In this document: one piece after another, positions 18,330 to 25,750 of the stretch
Layout: every line of letters starts with the position of its first letter
Position numbering within the stretch: the stretch's first letter is position 1
DNA from: Bifidobacterium goeldii
GTDB taxonomy: Bacteria; Actinomycetota; Actinomycetes; Actinomycetales; Bifidobacteriaceae
DNA length: 64,000 nucleotides
Direction: 5' to 3'
NCBI RefSeq assembly: GCF_003951095.1
Contig: NZ_QXGL01000006.1
Span: 62,001-126,000 of the forward strand
The notes under the pieces: model-generated
Told to the model about the DNA's origin: nothing
What the model saw: only the letters and a program-made list of their open reading frames with translations
Databases searched by the model: none
Translations under genes and position numbers: made by a program

Positions 18330-20258
18330 CTAATCCACTAAGGGGGTCTGCCGCAGCGTCATCTCATGATCTCCGGCTGAAGGACTGACTGACACGTGCA
18401 CCGTAGTTTCAAAGCTCTCCCCCGGCTGTAGCGTCACGGTTTTCACGCCGACGGTGAGCTCATTGTGCATGGTGATTTGGTCGAAGTCTTGCGTCCAATC
18501 CACAATGCGCCCCTCATCGGGAGCGTACAGGTACAGAATTGTTTCAATCTCACCCTTGCGCGGGTTACCCTCATGGTCATAGCCGCGTAATAGATCAGGG
18601 GCGGCATTGACTTGTGCCGCGTCTGCCGTGTTGGTGAGTTTGATGTGGATGGTGTACTGCTTAGCTCCGCTGGGGTAGGTTTTGTCGTATGTACTGGTGA
18701 CTTCGCGCTTGAGGTACCAGTCCATTTTGCCCATAGTGGCATCGTTAAAGTACACGCCGGTCACTGGTTGTGACGGGTTAGAGGTCAGCGCGCCAGAGAT
18801 CGCCGTGTCTTGCAAGCGTTCCTGCTCATCCTCGTGAGCGCTCCATACGTAGAGGTGACCGTCAGTTACGGATTGCTGGAATACCTCGACAAGCTGGCGG
18901 TTTTTGCCTCCCATGTCGGTCAATATGTGACCAAACACTTCGCTGGCTGCCATGGTAAAGAATGCGTCTTGTTCGCGCCCGGTAGCTTTGTCAATGTACG
19001 TCTGGTTGAGCAGAATCTGCGCTGCATTATCGGCACTCAGCACGGTACCGTCCGAAAGGGTTACCGGGCCGGTAACGCTCAACAGTCGCTGCAGAAAGAC
19101 CGGGTCAACGCTCAGTACACCGTCTACATCACCGTGGCCAGCCCGCTGCCAGACCTGCTCGGCGAGTTTGGCAGTGCGCGGAAAATCAGGTGTGAAGTTG
19201 ATGTCCTGATAGCGAGTAGCCATTTTCGAGGAAAACAGTACACGCTCATCAGCTGTGAGCGTGGTCTTCGATTCCTCATCGCTAAACATCCATTGTTCAG
19301 ATGGCGCTTCAAACGTGCCGACGCTCAGCTTGCCTTGGTTCACACTCAGCGTGCCCCATGAAGCAGGAATACCGCCAGTGGCACGAAGCTCAGAGTTGTT
19401 CTGCGCTAACACCAAATAGTTGCGCGCAGTGTTGTTAGAGTCTTGTGCGAGACCGAGCATTTTCGGCATGACATCCGCCATACGGCTCACGGTGTCAGTC
19501 AACGATGCGAGTGTATTAAACGCTTTGGTGCCTTTGTTAAGGGCATTGGTGAGCTGCGGAATATGCGTGCCGCTGATATTACTGAGACTTACGTTCGCGT
19601 CAGCGATCACTTCGTTCGCAGCCGTGAGATCCTGCGCGGCCTGAGCCATATTGCCGAGCTGGATGGTGCCATTCTCAACACCGATACTGTTGAGGTCCAG
19701 TGCTTCGGCAGATTGTGCCAGCTTTGGCAGTGCGTTAATCGATACGTCTTCGAGAATGCGTACTGCTTCTCGCACTGCTTTCACATCAGAACCGTAATGC
19801 GGCGTGAGGGTAGCGAGCGCCCATACGGGCTGCTTGGTTTGCGCGTACGTGGCGTCAATATGCTGAGAGAACTGTTCGATGTCGGCTTTTACTTGATTGG
19901 TGTCGCCGCTCTTTACACTGCTTTGGATCTTGCTAGCTATAGCAACCGCGGATTCCATCTCACTTTTCGCCTTCAACGCAGAGACGCCAAGCCAAGCGCA
20001 TAGCGCGATCAGAATGAGCACGAGCACGCCAAGCGCAATCAGTGCCCTACGAATGCGCTTCTTGCGCTTAATCCGACGTACATGATCGCGGCTCATACGC
20101 CTGCGGTGACGGTGATGCTCGTCTTCACGTAAGTGTTCAGCAACCACTGCCGGGTCGATATCAGGCTGCAATACCGGCGCATTATCGTCGCTGCTCTGCT
20201 CGCCTGACTGAGTGCGCTGGGGCGGGGTTGGAGGCTCGGGTATGTTCTGTTCAGTCAT
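18330..20258 (-). CDS. DUF4012 domain membrane protein of the EPS locus
   Basis: 642 aa. A cytoplasmic N-terminus rich in Pro, Gln and His/Arg (HREDEHHRHRRRMS-like) is followed by one membrane helix (about residues 68-90, ALIALGVLVLILIALCAWLG) and a long extracytoplasmic DUF4012 domain. That domain holds a recognisable core, NSELRATGGIPASWGTL, and GDVDGVLSVDPVFLQRLL. DUF4012 proteins are often found in actinobacterial polysaccharide loci; the role is not established, though surface display or polymer attachment is a reasonable idea. It lies between the priming transferase and the BY-kinase gene. Confidence 0.88.
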   Translation of the reverse strand: MTEQNIPEPPTPPQRTQSGEQSSDDNAPVLQPDIDPAVVAEHLREDEHHRHRRRMSRDHVRRIKRKKRIRRALIALGVLVLILIALCAWLGVSALKAKSEMESAVAIASKIQSSVKSGDTNQVKADIEQFSQHIDATYAQTKQPVWALATLTPHYGSDVKAVREAVRILEDVSINALPKLAQSAEALDLNSIGVENGTIQLGNMAQAAQDLTAANEVIADANVSLSNISGTHIPQLTNALNKGTKAFNTLASLTDTVSRMADVMPKMLGLAQDSNNTARNYLVLAQNNSELRATGGIPASWGTLSVNQGKLSVGTFEAPSEQWMFSDEESKTTLTADERVLFSSKMATRYQDINFTPDFPRTAKLAEQVWQRAGHGDVDGVLSVDPVFLQRLLSVTGPVTLSDGTVLSADNAAQILLNQTYIDKATGREQDAFFTMAASEVFGHILTDMGGKNRQLVEVFQQSVTDGHLYVWSAHEDEQERLQDTAISGALTSNPSQPVTGVYFNDATMGKMDWYLKREVTSTYDKTYPSGAKQYTIHIKLTNTADAAQVNAAPDLLRGYDHEGNPRKGEIETILYLYAPDEGRIVDWTQDFDQITMHNELTVGVKTVTLQPGESFETTVHVSVSPSAGDHEMTLRQTPLVD

Positions 20259-20323
20259 GATTGATGGTCAATGATCTTTCTGCGATTACATCCATCGGAC
20301 GGGTTCTCTGTTGCGCGAAGCAA

Positions 20324-21910
20324 TCAGTATGCGCCCTTCGGTAGCAGTACCGTGCCTACCGTGCGGAATATATACACAATATCGCCGGTAATTGACCAAT
20401 TTTGCACGTATGCCACATCCAAGGACTCGCTCTCCTCATCGGAGAGGTCAGAGCGGCCGGAAACCTGCCACGGACCAGTAATACCAGGCTTTACCAGCAG
20501 TCGAGTAGCGAACACTTGGTTGTATTCATCCACTTCAAACTGCCGTTGCGGGCGCGGCCCAACTACAGACATTGTGCCGAGCAGCACATCAAAGAACTGT
20601 GGAAGCTCATCAATGGAGGTTTTGCGGATAAAGTGACCAATTTTGGTGACGCGAGGGTCCCGTTTGATTTTCACGCGCAGTCCCAACTCCTGACCGTTAG
20701 CAGCTGCAACCTCCGCAAGATGTTTATCAGCGTTCACACTCATGGAGCGGAATTTATGAATATAGAACGGTTTACCGCGCAAACCGATTCGCTGCTGCTT
20801 GTAGAACACCGGGCCACCGTCATCGAGTTTGATGAGCAAAGCAGTGATCAGCATGATTGGCGAAGCGAGCACGATAGCGATAAGCGAAACCAGAATATCG
20901 AAAATACGCTTTGACAGCTGCGCACCAATGGAATACTGCGGCAGTCGCTGCGAGATAATCGTCATGCCCTGAATCGTTTGGACATGAATCTCGTGGCCTG
21001 CGGTATCAGCAGCAGAAGAAATAGCAGCAATTTCCAGCCCGGATGATTCCATGCGCACCGAGAAAATATTGTAATTGTCGGAATTGCGGCGCAACTCGTC
21101 AGAGACCATAACAATCTGCGCATTCATCGCAATAATGCGACCAGCAAGATTATCGTCATCGTAGTTCAGTACCGGCAAATGTCCGTTCCAATTGTCGCGG
21201 ATTTGCTTGCGTACCTCATCGAGATTCGAGTCCGATTCCACCAAGCCAGTAGATGGATTAACGCGAATTGGGCATACTGCTACTGGTCGGTAGCTTAGCT
21301 GCTGCCGCTGAGCCAAAAACATCAGCGTGCGGCCAATGCCATGCGGTGAACCAACAATCACCGTTCCATATGCGTACGCGCCTTTGCGGCGGCTACGTGT
21401 AATGAACGAGCGCATCACCGTGCGCTCAATCATCGTAAAAGCCCAACCAACAATCACTGTCAGCGATAGCGAAGTGAGTGTGAAATTGAAGTTAAAGAAG
21501 TAGTTAAATGCGCACTGCACCACCCAGCACACGACCATGCCTTTAGTAACCAGCACATAGATCTGATAACGATCACCCATTACATGCCGGCGATACAAGC
21601 CGACCATGCGCAGTGACCAAATCCAGAAGCATGCTGAAATCAAGAAATATACCGTGGTGTTCAACGCAAAATCAAAGCGGAACGAGTAGAGCACCTGCCC
21701 CTCATGCCGCAAGCTAACAATCACTGCACCGGCAATAAGGTACATTGCCATGTCAATAAGCATGAACGCGAGATTGACGAAGAATCGCCAGTACAGCACA
21801 TGGGAAACCTGCCGCAACCGAATGTCGTTGAGCTCAGTGTGCGCGGTCTTATTATTCTGTTTTTCCCCGTTATTTACGCGCGAAGGCATTCCATTATCAG
21901 CAGACAACAC
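20324..21910 (-). CDS. Undecaprenyl-phosphate sugar phosphotransferase (EPS priming glycosyltransferase)
   Basis: 528 aa from a GTG at 21910, preceded by AGGGAAGAGAG; an ATG at 21889 is possible. Four to five N-terminal helices and a CoA-binding-like middle precede the catalytic bacterial-sugar-transferase domain: KRIFDILVSLIAIVLASPIM, KQQRIGLRGKPFYIHKFRSM, then RKTSIDELPQFFDVLLG and SVVGPRPQ. This WbaP/CpsE type moves a sugar-1-phosphate onto undecaprenyl phosphate, the first step of EPS repeat-unit assembly. Transcription probably starts in the 21911-22177 gap, where a 9-G tract lies 53 bp before the start codon. Confidence 0.95.
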   Translation of the reverse strand: MLSADNGMPSRVNNGEKQNNKTAHTELNDIRLRQVSHVLYWRFFVNLAFMLIDMAMYLIAGAVIVSLRHEGQVLYSFRFDFALNTTVYFLISACFWIWSLRMVGLYRRHVMGDRYQIYVLVTKGMVVCWVVQCAFNYFFNFNFTLTSLSLTVIVGWAFTMIERTVMRSFITRSRRKGAYAYGTVIVGSPHGIGRTLMFLAQRQQLSYRPVAVCPIRVNPSTGLVESDSNLDEVRKQIRDNWNGHLPVLNYDDDNLAGRIIAMNAQIVMVSDELRRNSDNYNIFSVRMESSGLEIAAISSAADTAGHEIHVQTIQGMTIISQRLPQYSIGAQLSKRIFDILVSLIAIVLASPIMLITALLIKLDDGGPVFYKQQRIGLRGKPFYIHKFRSMSVNADKHLAEVAAANGQELGLRVKIKRDPRVTKIGHFIRKTSIDELPQFFDVLLGTMSVVGPRPQRQFEVDEYNQVFATRLLVKPGITGPWQVSGRSDLSDEESESLDVAYVQNWSITGDIVYIFRTVGTVLLPKGAY

Positions 21911-21963
21911 TTCAGACTCTCTTCCCTGCCGCTTCTCTCATGTCTTACGGGTCCGAGCGGCTA

Positions 21964-21994
21964 CCCCCCCCCGAATTTTTTCTCCGTGGAGAAA
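21964..21994. promoter_or_regulatory. Nine-base homopolymer next to a perfect palindrome upstream of the priming transferase
   Basis: Nine Cs on the plus strand (21964-21972, G9 on the coding strand of the transferase) adjoin the perfect palindrome TTTCTCC-GT-GGAGAAA (21979-21994). A minus-strand leader ORF MAFSFSTEKKFGGG ends right after the tract. No tract length fuses it to the transferase, because a stop precedes the GTG in that frame. The tract could still change spacing in a promoter or a leader. Confidence 0.45.
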
Positions 21995-22177
21995 GAGAAC
22001 GCCATACCCTGACAGAATTGGAAGACTACGGTGTAGGGGGGACATCTAACATGGTCTGTCCACCTACTGAAAACGCTGACATACCGCGCAAAATAGCGTC
22101 TGAAGTCAATTCGTTGCACAATGGATTGAGACACAGTGAGCCGATACGTAATCTACGTAGCAAAGCGGAGGGAACTC

Positions 22178-22603
22178 ATGACATTTAATAGGTACATGGC
22201 CATTCGCGCCGTCATTGAACTGGTGGGCGCATGCTCGTGCCTACTCATGGCTGTTATTGGGCATGATCTTGTTGGCGCAATTATTGCCGCCGCTGTAGCA
22301 GTGGTATGGTCCATTGGCGAAATCTGGACGGTCACTACGTTACGTAAAGCTAACCCGCGGCGCGATGAGCTCTCTGATCTTCACCAAGGAGCAGCCATGC
22401 AGTCTGCACTGTTGACGCTCGTAGCTGTGCTGGTAGTGATTGGATTCATCTACACCGTGCTCAACCTGATGAACCCGCTGGTTATTCGTGTTATTCCCCC
22501 AATGCTGCTGCCTGCACTCGCTATGGCTGCACTCGCATTGTCTGACGTTATGTATTTATGGCTTGAGCATGATGGTGCTGCCGGAGGCGACGATGAAGAC
22601 TAG
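22178..22603 (+). CDS. Small membrane protein paired with an HTH regulator
   Basis: 141 aa from the ATG at 22178 (GGAGGG six bases upstream). Four hydrophobic segments are visible: AVIELVGACSCLLMAVIG, GAIIAAAVAVVWSIGEIW, LLTLVAVLVVIGFIYTV and PMLLPALAMAALALSDVMYLW. It overlaps the regulator gene by 11 bp. Pairs of a DUF2178-like membrane protein with a tiny XRE regulator are common in Gram-positive bacteria; the membrane protein may sense something or antagonise the regulator (inference). I do not recognise a substrate. Confidence 0.75.
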   Translation: MTFNRYMAIRAVIELVGACSCLLMAVIGHDLVGAIIAAAVAVVWSIGEIWTVTTLRKANPRRDELSDLHQGAAMQSALLTLVAVLVVIGFIYTVLNLMNPLVIRVIPPMLLPALAMAALALSDVMYLWLEHDGAAGGDDED

Positions 22604-22796
22604 CATCAAACTGCGCCGTATTGCACGAGGTATGAAGCAATCCGATCTCGCCAATCTGGTAAACGTGCGGCGTGAAACTATCGGACGATTGGAACAGGGC
22701 CAGTACTGCCCGTCACTGCGATTGGCAATGGACTTGGCGAAGGTCTTTGACACTACCGTGGAAGACCTGTTTAGTTTTGACGATGAAGAGCAGTGA
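22593..22796 (+). CDS. Small XRE-family transcriptional regulator
   Basis: 67 aa: almost only a helix-turn-helix. It starts at the ATG 22593 after GGAGGCG, which lies inside the end of the upstream gene. The motif RRIARGMKQSDLANLVNVRR followed by ETIGRLEQGQYCPSLRLAMD is a typical Cro/CI HTH, ending FDTTVEDLFSFDDEEQ as in YozG-like regulators. It is probably co-translated with the membrane protein and may autoregulate the pair. Confidence 0.88.
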   Translation: MKTSIKLRRIARGMKQSDLANLVNVRRETIGRLEQGQYCPSLRLAMDLAKVFDTTVEDLFSFDDEEQ

Positions 22797-23013
22797 TAAC
22801 GAGCAAAGAGCACTGCTGCCGCACTGATTGACGCTGGCATGTTCAAGAGACGACTGCTGAGATGACACGCCGACGACGGTCCATTTTCAGTGTGTCGAGA
22901 AAGTTAATTCTTGAATTTTTTGAAAAATACGTGTCTTCACCACCTCAAAACCCAATAATTCCAACGGTTTTAGCCTCACAAATTTCAAAACTACACAAAT
23001 AATCCATGTTTGA

Positions 23014-23065
23014 ACGTTGTCACATGATGTGATCACATTGCCACACAATGTGATCACGTTGTCAC
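23014..23065. promoter_or_regulatory. 21-bp tandem operator-like array
   Basis: Two and a half copies of a 21-bp direct repeat. The 10-mer ACGTTGTCAC (23014-23023) recurs as ACATTGCCAC (23035-23044) and again exactly (23056-23065). Each unit contains a TGTGATCAC palindrome, centred near 23032 and 23053, so the dyads lie exactly two helical turns apart. It lies 135-186 bp upstream of the wall-anchored protein start (23200). The 402-bp gap 22797-23199 holds no gene that I can support; TACAGT at 23118 is a weak -10 candidate. Confidence 0.6.
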
Positions 23066-23199
23066 TTCCCGCTCGTTGCAAGGTTTCACGCCAGTTTTCG
23101 AAAGACGACGGGGGGTGTACAGTGTGGGAGTGCAAGCGGAGGAAGACCTCTTGGGGAAGCTTCCGTGAAGAAAATAATTGCGTATCGAGGTAAATGATT

Positions 23200-23706
23200 A
23201 TGAAGAAGAAGATCGTTGCTCTCCTGGCTGCTATCGCTGCTGTGTTCGGTTTCGGCCTGACTGCTGGCACCGCTTTCGCTGACGACTACGGCCCGTCCGT
23301 GTCCTACAGCGCTACCACCGCTACCGTGGCTTTCCCGGCTGGCACCTTCCAGCCGAACGAAGCTGTCACCGTGTACTACGATGACGCTGTCGTTTCCAGC
23401 GTGAAGGCTATCGCTGAGGTGTCCACCACTGTGAACGCTAAGGCTGACGGCTCCCTGACCCTGGTGTACACCTTCGTTGCTGGCCAGGCTGGCAAGACCA
23501 TCGCCGTCAAGGCTGTGGGCGCTCAGTCCGGTGAGAAGGACGCCTCCATCAAGGTTCCTGCTACCGGCACTCCGGCTGATGACAACAGCGGCAACACCCT
23601 GTCCAAGACCGGTGCTGCTGTGACGCCGTACGCTGTGGCTGTCGTGCTGCTCGGCGCTGCTGGCGCTGCTCTGCTCGCTGTGCGCAAGAGCACCGTTCGC
23701 CGCTGA
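23200..23706 (+). CDS. Small cell-wall-anchored surface protein (sortase substrate, LSKTG)
   Basis: 168 aa from the second ATG (23200), which is better spaced from GAGG than the one at 23194. A classic Sec signal (KKKIVALLAAIAAVFGFGL, cleavage after AFA) is followed by one beta-rich domain of about 95 residues and a C-terminal sorting signal: LSKTGAAVTPYAVAVVLL, a hydrophobic span and RKSTVRR. The motif is LSKTG instead of LPxTG. Codon use is strongly biased (GCT, GGC, AAG), which suggests high expression. No sortase gene is nearby. The ligand or role is unknown. Confidence 0.88.
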   Translation: MKKKIVALLAAIAAVFGFGLTAGTAFADDYGPSVSYSATTATVAFPAGTFQPNEAVTVYYDDAVVSSVKAIAEVSTTVNAKADGSLTLVYTFVAGQAGKTIAVKAVGAQSGEKDASIKVPATGTPADDNSGNTLSKTGAAVTPYAVAVVLLGAAGAALLAVRKSTVRR

Positions 23707-23745
23707 AACTAGTTTGTTCAGTCTCTGACTGACAACAAATAGCGT

Positions 23746-23776
23746 AACCGGGGATCCTACGGATTCCCGGTTTTTT
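23746..23776 (+). terminator. Intrinsic terminator of the wall-anchored protein gene
   Basis: AACCGGGGATCC and GGATTCCCGGTT pair over 12 positions (one G-T wobble) around TAC, followed by TTTT. It lies 40 bp after the stop codon. Confidence 0.92.
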
Positions 23777-23862
23777 CATACCAATTATGATTACTAGATA
23801 GCTTTGCCTGCTGCGATAGCAAGGCAAGCATTGGTCTTTACCGTTTGGAAAGAGGGATTATC

Positions 23863-24423
23863 ATGCACATCCTATTTGTGTGCACCGGCAATCAATGTCG
23901 TTCTGTAATGGCCGAATACTACACGCGCAATAGCCTCGCCAAACGCGGACTTTCTGATCCAACCACAGGCATTATCGTCAGCAGCGCCGGCACCCTGCAC
24001 TACCCTCCACACCCTGCAGATCCGATCGCAGTAGATTTACTGGCTCAAGATGGCATTGACGCTAGCAGCCATATGTCTACATCATTGACCTCTGCTATTA
24101 GCGGCTCAGCTGATCTGATTTTATGTTTCGAACGCGAGCAGATTTCCGATCTACTAGAACAAAACCCACTCGCTGGGCGTAAGGTTTTGCTGTTCAACGA
24201 TTTTGTAAACGTATGCCAGCATTTGCGCGCCGATGGGCCGATCGCCGGCAATACAGTGAGTGACCGACTATTTGAAGCCAAAGACTGCGTTTCTATGATT
24301 CGCCCATTCCTACCAAAAGCCAGCGAAACCGAAGACCCCCACCGCAAGTCACGCGACGTTTTCGAACGCGTATATGGCGAAATCAAGCAAGGCGTTGACA
24401 ATATCCTCAACGCCGTAGCGTAG
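23863..24423 (+). CDS. Low-molecular-weight protein tyrosine phosphatase
   Basis: 186 aa from the ATG at 23863 (GAGGG upstream). The P-loop CTGNQCRS at residues 8-15 is the C-x5-R-S active site, with catalytic Cys8 and Arg14. The general-acid region near the C-terminus reads EDPHRKSRDVFERVY. In Gram-positive EPS loci such enzymes dephosphorylate the BY-kinase tyrosine cluster and so control polymer length; the kinase here lies 5.6 kb away (inference). The GNQCRS variant is typical of actinobacterial members. Confidence 0.92.
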   Translation: MHILFVCTGNQCRSVMAEYYTRNSLAKRGLSDPTTGIIVSSAGTLHYPPHPADPIAVDLLAQDGIDASSHMSTSLTSAISGSADLILCFEREQISDLLEQNPLAGRKVLLFNDFVNVCQHLRADGPIAGNTVSDRLFEAKDCVSMIRPFLPKASETEDPHRKSRDVFERVYGEIKQGVDNILNAVA

Positions 24424-24433
24424 CTGCGCTGCG

Positions 24434-24705
24434 CGGAATCGCGCGTTGCGCGATGCTGTGTTTTTTGGCGGCGCTTTGCGCCGCGACGCTCCCTCACCCG
24501 GCTTCGCCGGGAGCTCCCTCCACCGAGGGAGCCGAGGCTACCGCACCCTATACATGGGCAAACAATCGCATAATTGAAGTGACTCATCACGCTGGCGGAG
24601 CCGTGGCCCCCTCAGCTGAGGGGGCTGGCGCGCGTAGCGCGACTGGGGGAGCGTCAAGCGGCCAAAGGCCGCCAAAAAAACAGCATCGCGCGTAGCGCGA
24701 TTCCG
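24434..24705. repeat. Composite inverted-repeat element B (272 bp)
   Basis: Two arms of roughly 110 bp in inverted orientation surround a core of about 45 bp. The left arm starts CGGAATCGCGCGTTGCGCGA and runs through TTTTTTGGCGGC, GACGCTCCCTCACCC and CTCCCTCCACCGAGGGAG. The right arm mirrors it, with GAGGGGGCTGG, GGGGGAGCGTCAAGC, GCCGCCAAAAAAAC and a terminal CGCGATTCCG. It lies 10 bp past the phosphatase stop and has no coding capacity. It shares edges with element A (13371-13767). The rest of 24424-24850 is AT-rich promoter DNA. Confidence 0.8.
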
Positions 24706-24786
24706 CAATACCCACCCAATAAATCCAACAAAATAAAACCCTTAATCCCCCACAAATAATCCTCCCCTACTCCGCCTATCACCCCC

Positions 24787-24814
24787 TTAAATACCACCTC
24801 AAAATATGTATAAT
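24787..24814 (+). promoter_or_regulatory. Promoter before the 143-aa ORF
   Basis: A perfect -10 TATAAT (24809-24814) with TTAAAT 16 bp upstream, in an AT-rich stretch 37 bp before the start at 24851. Confidence 0.55.
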
Positions 24815-24850
24815 TATTTTGGAATATTTAGCGTTATTTAAGGAGTAATT

Positions 24851-25282
24851 ATGGCTGCTTTATTGCAGGGTTTTGAGGAAGTTCAGCTGGTCAAACCGCT
24901 AGGCAAAACAGTAATGACTGTTACTGATGCCGCTATTCGTTTTAATAAGGCAACTGCTGAGGCTCTTGATTTTCCGGCGTACGTCAAGGTGCTAATCAAT
25001 GAGAAGACAAAGCAAATTGCAGTAACTCCTACTGACGATAAGGCTGATAACGCGGTTAAGTTCTGCAAGCCGAATGGTAAGCAGTCTGCAGTAAGCATTA
25101 AAGACACTGCCATTGTCACTGCTGTTAAGGAATATTTCACGCTACCCGAAGCCTCCGAAGGTGAAACTGCGTACCAATCGGTTAATGGCACTGCATACCA
25201 GGACAGCAAAACGGTAATCTTCGACGCCGCCAATGCTACTTCTGGCACTATGAAGCGCCGCGGCCGTAAAAAGACCGCCTGA
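24851..25282 (+). CDS. Hypothetical protein with basic C-terminus
   Basis: 143 aa with a good ribosome site (AAGGAGTAATT). No signal peptide or membrane helix. The first ~110 residues alternate charged and hydrophobic residues (FPAYVKVLINEKTKQIAVTP), suggesting a beta-rich fold. The C-terminus is MKRRGRKKTA, a basic tail that could touch nucleic acid. It has its own promoter and terminator, so it is a monocistronic unit. I do not recognise the family. Confidence 0.75.
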   Translation: MAALLQGFEEVQLVKPLGKTVMTVTDAAIRFNKATAEALDFPAYVKVLINEKTKQIAVTPTDDKADNAVKFCKPNGKQSAVSIKDTAIVTAVKEYFTLPEASEGETAYQSVNGTAYQDSKTVIFDAANATSGTMKRRGRKKTA

Positions 25283-25312
25283 TTTTTTTCATTCAATTAC
25301 TGCTCTTATTCA

Positions 25313-25355
25313 GCCGGTGATCTGCCTTTTGACTTGGCAGGTCACCGGTTTTTCA
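25313..25355 (+). terminator. Intrinsic terminator after the 143-aa ORF
   Basis: A 13-bp stem, CCGGTGATCTGCC with GGCAGGTCACCGG (one wobble), followed by TTTTTC. It is 31 bp after the stop codon. Confidence 0.88.
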
Positions 25356-25452
25356 TTGCTTGCATGCGCCAGTATTCATCACCGTCATTTCTCACGCATG
25401 CACTACTGCATAGCGCGGCACGTCCACTGTGCGGTCAGCAACGCACGCGACT

Positions 25453-25489
25453 TTGACAACGATTGCAAAAATGGGTTACCATAGTATCC
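25453..25489 (+). promoter_or_regulatory. Amylase promoter with long leader
   Basis: TTGACA (25453-25458), an 18-bp spacer and TACCAT (25477-25482) fit a sigma-A promoter; the segment shares GGGTTACCATnGTATCC with the site at 8638. Transcription from here would give a leader of about 260 nt. That leader includes a hairpin GAACGTGTG/CGCACGTTC (25689-25697 with 25716-25724) shortly before the ribosome site, a possible operator or regulatory structure. The gap 25283-25750 holds no supported gene. Confidence 0.5.
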
Positions 25490-25750
25490 AAGAGTAAGCA
25501 AAGAAGCTAAAGGGAGTTCGCCTCTCCGAAGCACCGGAATGAACCGGAGCATCAACCCACCGGAACACTAAGGCCTTGCCCTCTATATAACCCAAAAGTG
25601 CAAACGTTGTCGGAATACCAGCCGAATTAGCCAAAAGTTGAGGCGAAATCGGCAATATTTGCCGATTTTCGTTGATCGATGAACATGGGAACGTGTGCAT
25701 CAACCATCGAAGGTTCGCACGTTCGAAAGAACACAAAGCAAAGGAGCAGC

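Noticed and set aside
23014-23065. CRISPR-like array
   Set aside because: Repeats are directly adjacent with no spacers and only 2.5 units; no cas genes are nearby.
22887-23270. 127-aa minus-strand open frame over the tandem operator array
   Set aside because: It overlaps the signal peptide of the wall-anchored protein and lacks a ribosome site and motifs.
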